From: Pseudomonadota bacterium
GTDB lineage: Bacteria > Pseudomonadota > Gammaproteobacteria > Burkholderiales > JABEVD01
Assembly (NCBI GenBank): GCA_021835845.1
Contig: JAKBJU010000007.1
Span: forward strand, 43,134-107,133
Direction of reading: 5' to 3'
Length of the DNA: 64,000 nucleotides
Below, in pieces: positions 63,368 through 64,000 of the stretch. The position numbers were made by a program, and so were the translations under genes. The notes below the pieces were generated by a model. That model was not told the DNA's origin and did no database searches. It worked only from the letters and a program-made list of their open reading frames with translations. Position 1 is the stretch's first letter. The number at the start of each line of letters is the position of its first letter.

Positions 63368-63673
63368 TTACTTGGCATGCGATACCATGTACTCGACGGC
63401 AGCCTTCACTTCGCCATCGGTCAGGCTGCTCCTCCCGCCTCTGGCCGGCATCTGGCGGATGCCGTGGAGCGCGTGCTGGACCAGGGTCGCTTCGCCCTGG
63501 GCTATCCTGGGGGCCCAGGCCGCCTTGTCGCCGAATTTCGGGGCACCCATCATGCCCGTGCCATGGCACATCGAACAGACCCCCTTGAAAACCTGCTCGC
63601 CGCTCATTTCGGCATGGGAAACTGCGGGAAGCAAGGCAAAGGCAACGACCGGAAGAAATTTGAGCGCTTTCAT
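63368..63673 (-). CDS. Cytochrome c5-type monohaem protein
   Basis: A 101-residue protein with signal peptide (FLPVVAFALLPAVSHAE) and one haem site CSMCH (Cys33, Cys36, His37); the methionine of GIRQMPARGG is the likely axial ligand. The c5 signature EQVFKGVCSMCHGTGMMGAP is clear. It carries electrons in the periplasm. Confidence 0.94.
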   Translation of the reverse strand: MKALKFLPVVAFALLPAVSHAEMSGEQVFKGVCSMCHGTGMMGAPKFGDKAAWAPRIAQGEATLVQHALHGIRQMPARGGRSSLTDGEVKAAVEYMVSHAK

Positions 63674-63784
63674 TTTGATCCCCTTGTTTGAGTATATTAG
63701 GCAATGTTTATTTTAGACCCTATATCCCTTCCGGTAAAGGTAGAATTCAGCACATGCCTGTGTTGTGATAAAATTGCGACCTAC

Positions 63785-63861
63785 GCGCCCGTAGCTCAGT
63801 TGGATAGAGTATTGGTTTCCGAAGCCAAGGGTCACTGGTTCGAATCCAGTCGGGCGCGCCA
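63785..63861 (+). tRNA. tRNA-Arg (anticodon CCG)
   Basis: A 77-base tRNA with encoded CCA: acceptor GCGCCCG/CGGGCGC, D-arm GCTC/GAGT, anticodon stem TTGGT/GCCAA with loop TTCCGAA, T-stem ACTGG/CCAGT with loop TTCGAAT. The anticodon CCG reads CGG. Confidence 0.96.
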
Positions 63862-63883
63862 TCTTGCAACCGGGATAGACTCC

Positions 63884-64000
63884 GTGCAGACGAAGGAACA
63901 TTGGGAGCAGGTTTATACCGCCAAGGCGACAGACAGCGTCAGCTGGTATCAGGCGCATGCCGAGCAGTCCCTGCGCCTCATTCGGGGAACCGGGATCCCG
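63884..64000 (+). CDS. Start of a class I SAM methyltransferase gene (cut by the window end)
   Basis: A GTG start gives [20 protein letters not shown] and then [14 protein letters not shown], the opening of a methyltransferase family whose members begin HWE.VY..K....VSWYQ. Only 39 codons are visible, before the SAM-binding motif. The ribosome-binding site is weak and the frame is open further upstream into the tRNA, so the start is uncertain. Confidence 0.6.
   Translation, partial: MQTKEHWEQVYTAKATDSVSWYQAHAEQSLRLIRGTGIP

Noticed and set aside
1..64000. CRISPR arrays, prophage genes, rRNA operons
   Set aside because: I saw no regularly spaced direct repeats, no phage structural genes and no rRNA sequence in the window.

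Overview
The window is 64 kb of a bacterial chromosome of about 60% G+C, almost fully coding and with no intergenic gap above 300 bases. The gene content and order fit a betaproteobacterium: ybgC-tolQRAB-pal-cpoB-queE-queC beside ruvCAB, accBC-prmA, and a gcvT-gcvH-gcvP operon behind a tandem glycine riboswitch. A Nitrosomonadales/Gallionellaceae-like host is my guess from the pyruvate:ferredoxin oxidoreductase genes and the c5-type cytochrome; nothing here proves it.

Layout. 1-333: 3' end of a chromate transporter gene. 389-7780: a cluster behind a Pho-box-like array, encoding a TonB-dependent receptor, its own ExbB-ExbD-TonB, a secreted metallophosphoesterase and a two-component system. 7749-9066: an IS3-family element with a frameshifted transposase and an odd duplicated end, then two tRNA-Lys genes. 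9405-19637 (minus): queuosine precursor genes, Tol-Pal, RuvABC, yebC, pyrC. 19830-22585 (plus): cold-shock protein, AI-2E-family permease, trmL, an unknown secreted protein. 22587-25146 (minus): gpsA, an SH3-like protein, secB, grxC, rhodanese. 25127-31676 (minus): a BigR/SqrR-like ArsR regulator, an RND efflux pump with adaptor, a DUF2892 protein and an O-antigen-ligase-like protein. 31737-41631 (plus): gpmI, envC-like, ctpA, an unknown protein, moeB-like, then pyruvate:ferredoxin oxidoreductase subunits with a flavoprotein-ferredoxin. 41628-43863: Nudix hydrolase, methyltransferase, aldo-keto reductase. 43862-45849: a small island of toxin-antitoxin modules and gene debris. 45899-57664: glycine cleavage, psiE-like, DUF3426 protein, prmA, accC, accB, aroQ, tlpA-like, dsbD, cutA. 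57676-64000: fxsA, an epimerase, a ferredoxin reductase, a PfkB kinase, the ornithine-lipid genes olsB-olsA behind a second and very regular Pho-box array, apaH, cytochrome c5, tRNA-Arg and the start of a methyltransferase.

The strongest theme is phosphate starvation. Two separate arrays of 7-base PhoB half-sites with exact 11-base spacing lie upstream of (a) the TonB uptake plus phosphatase cluster and (b) the ornithine-lipid genes; a psiE-family gene is also present but has no convincing box. I infer a Pho regulon that scavenges a phosphorylated compound across the outer membrane and replaces phospholipids with phosphorus-free lipids. The substrate of the receptor cannot be read from the sequence.

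A second theme is sulfide or persulfide sensing. The ArsR-type repressor at 31338-31676 has cysteines at positions 42 and 108, as in BigR, and a perfect palindrome overlaps the promoter of the RND pump genes that follow it.
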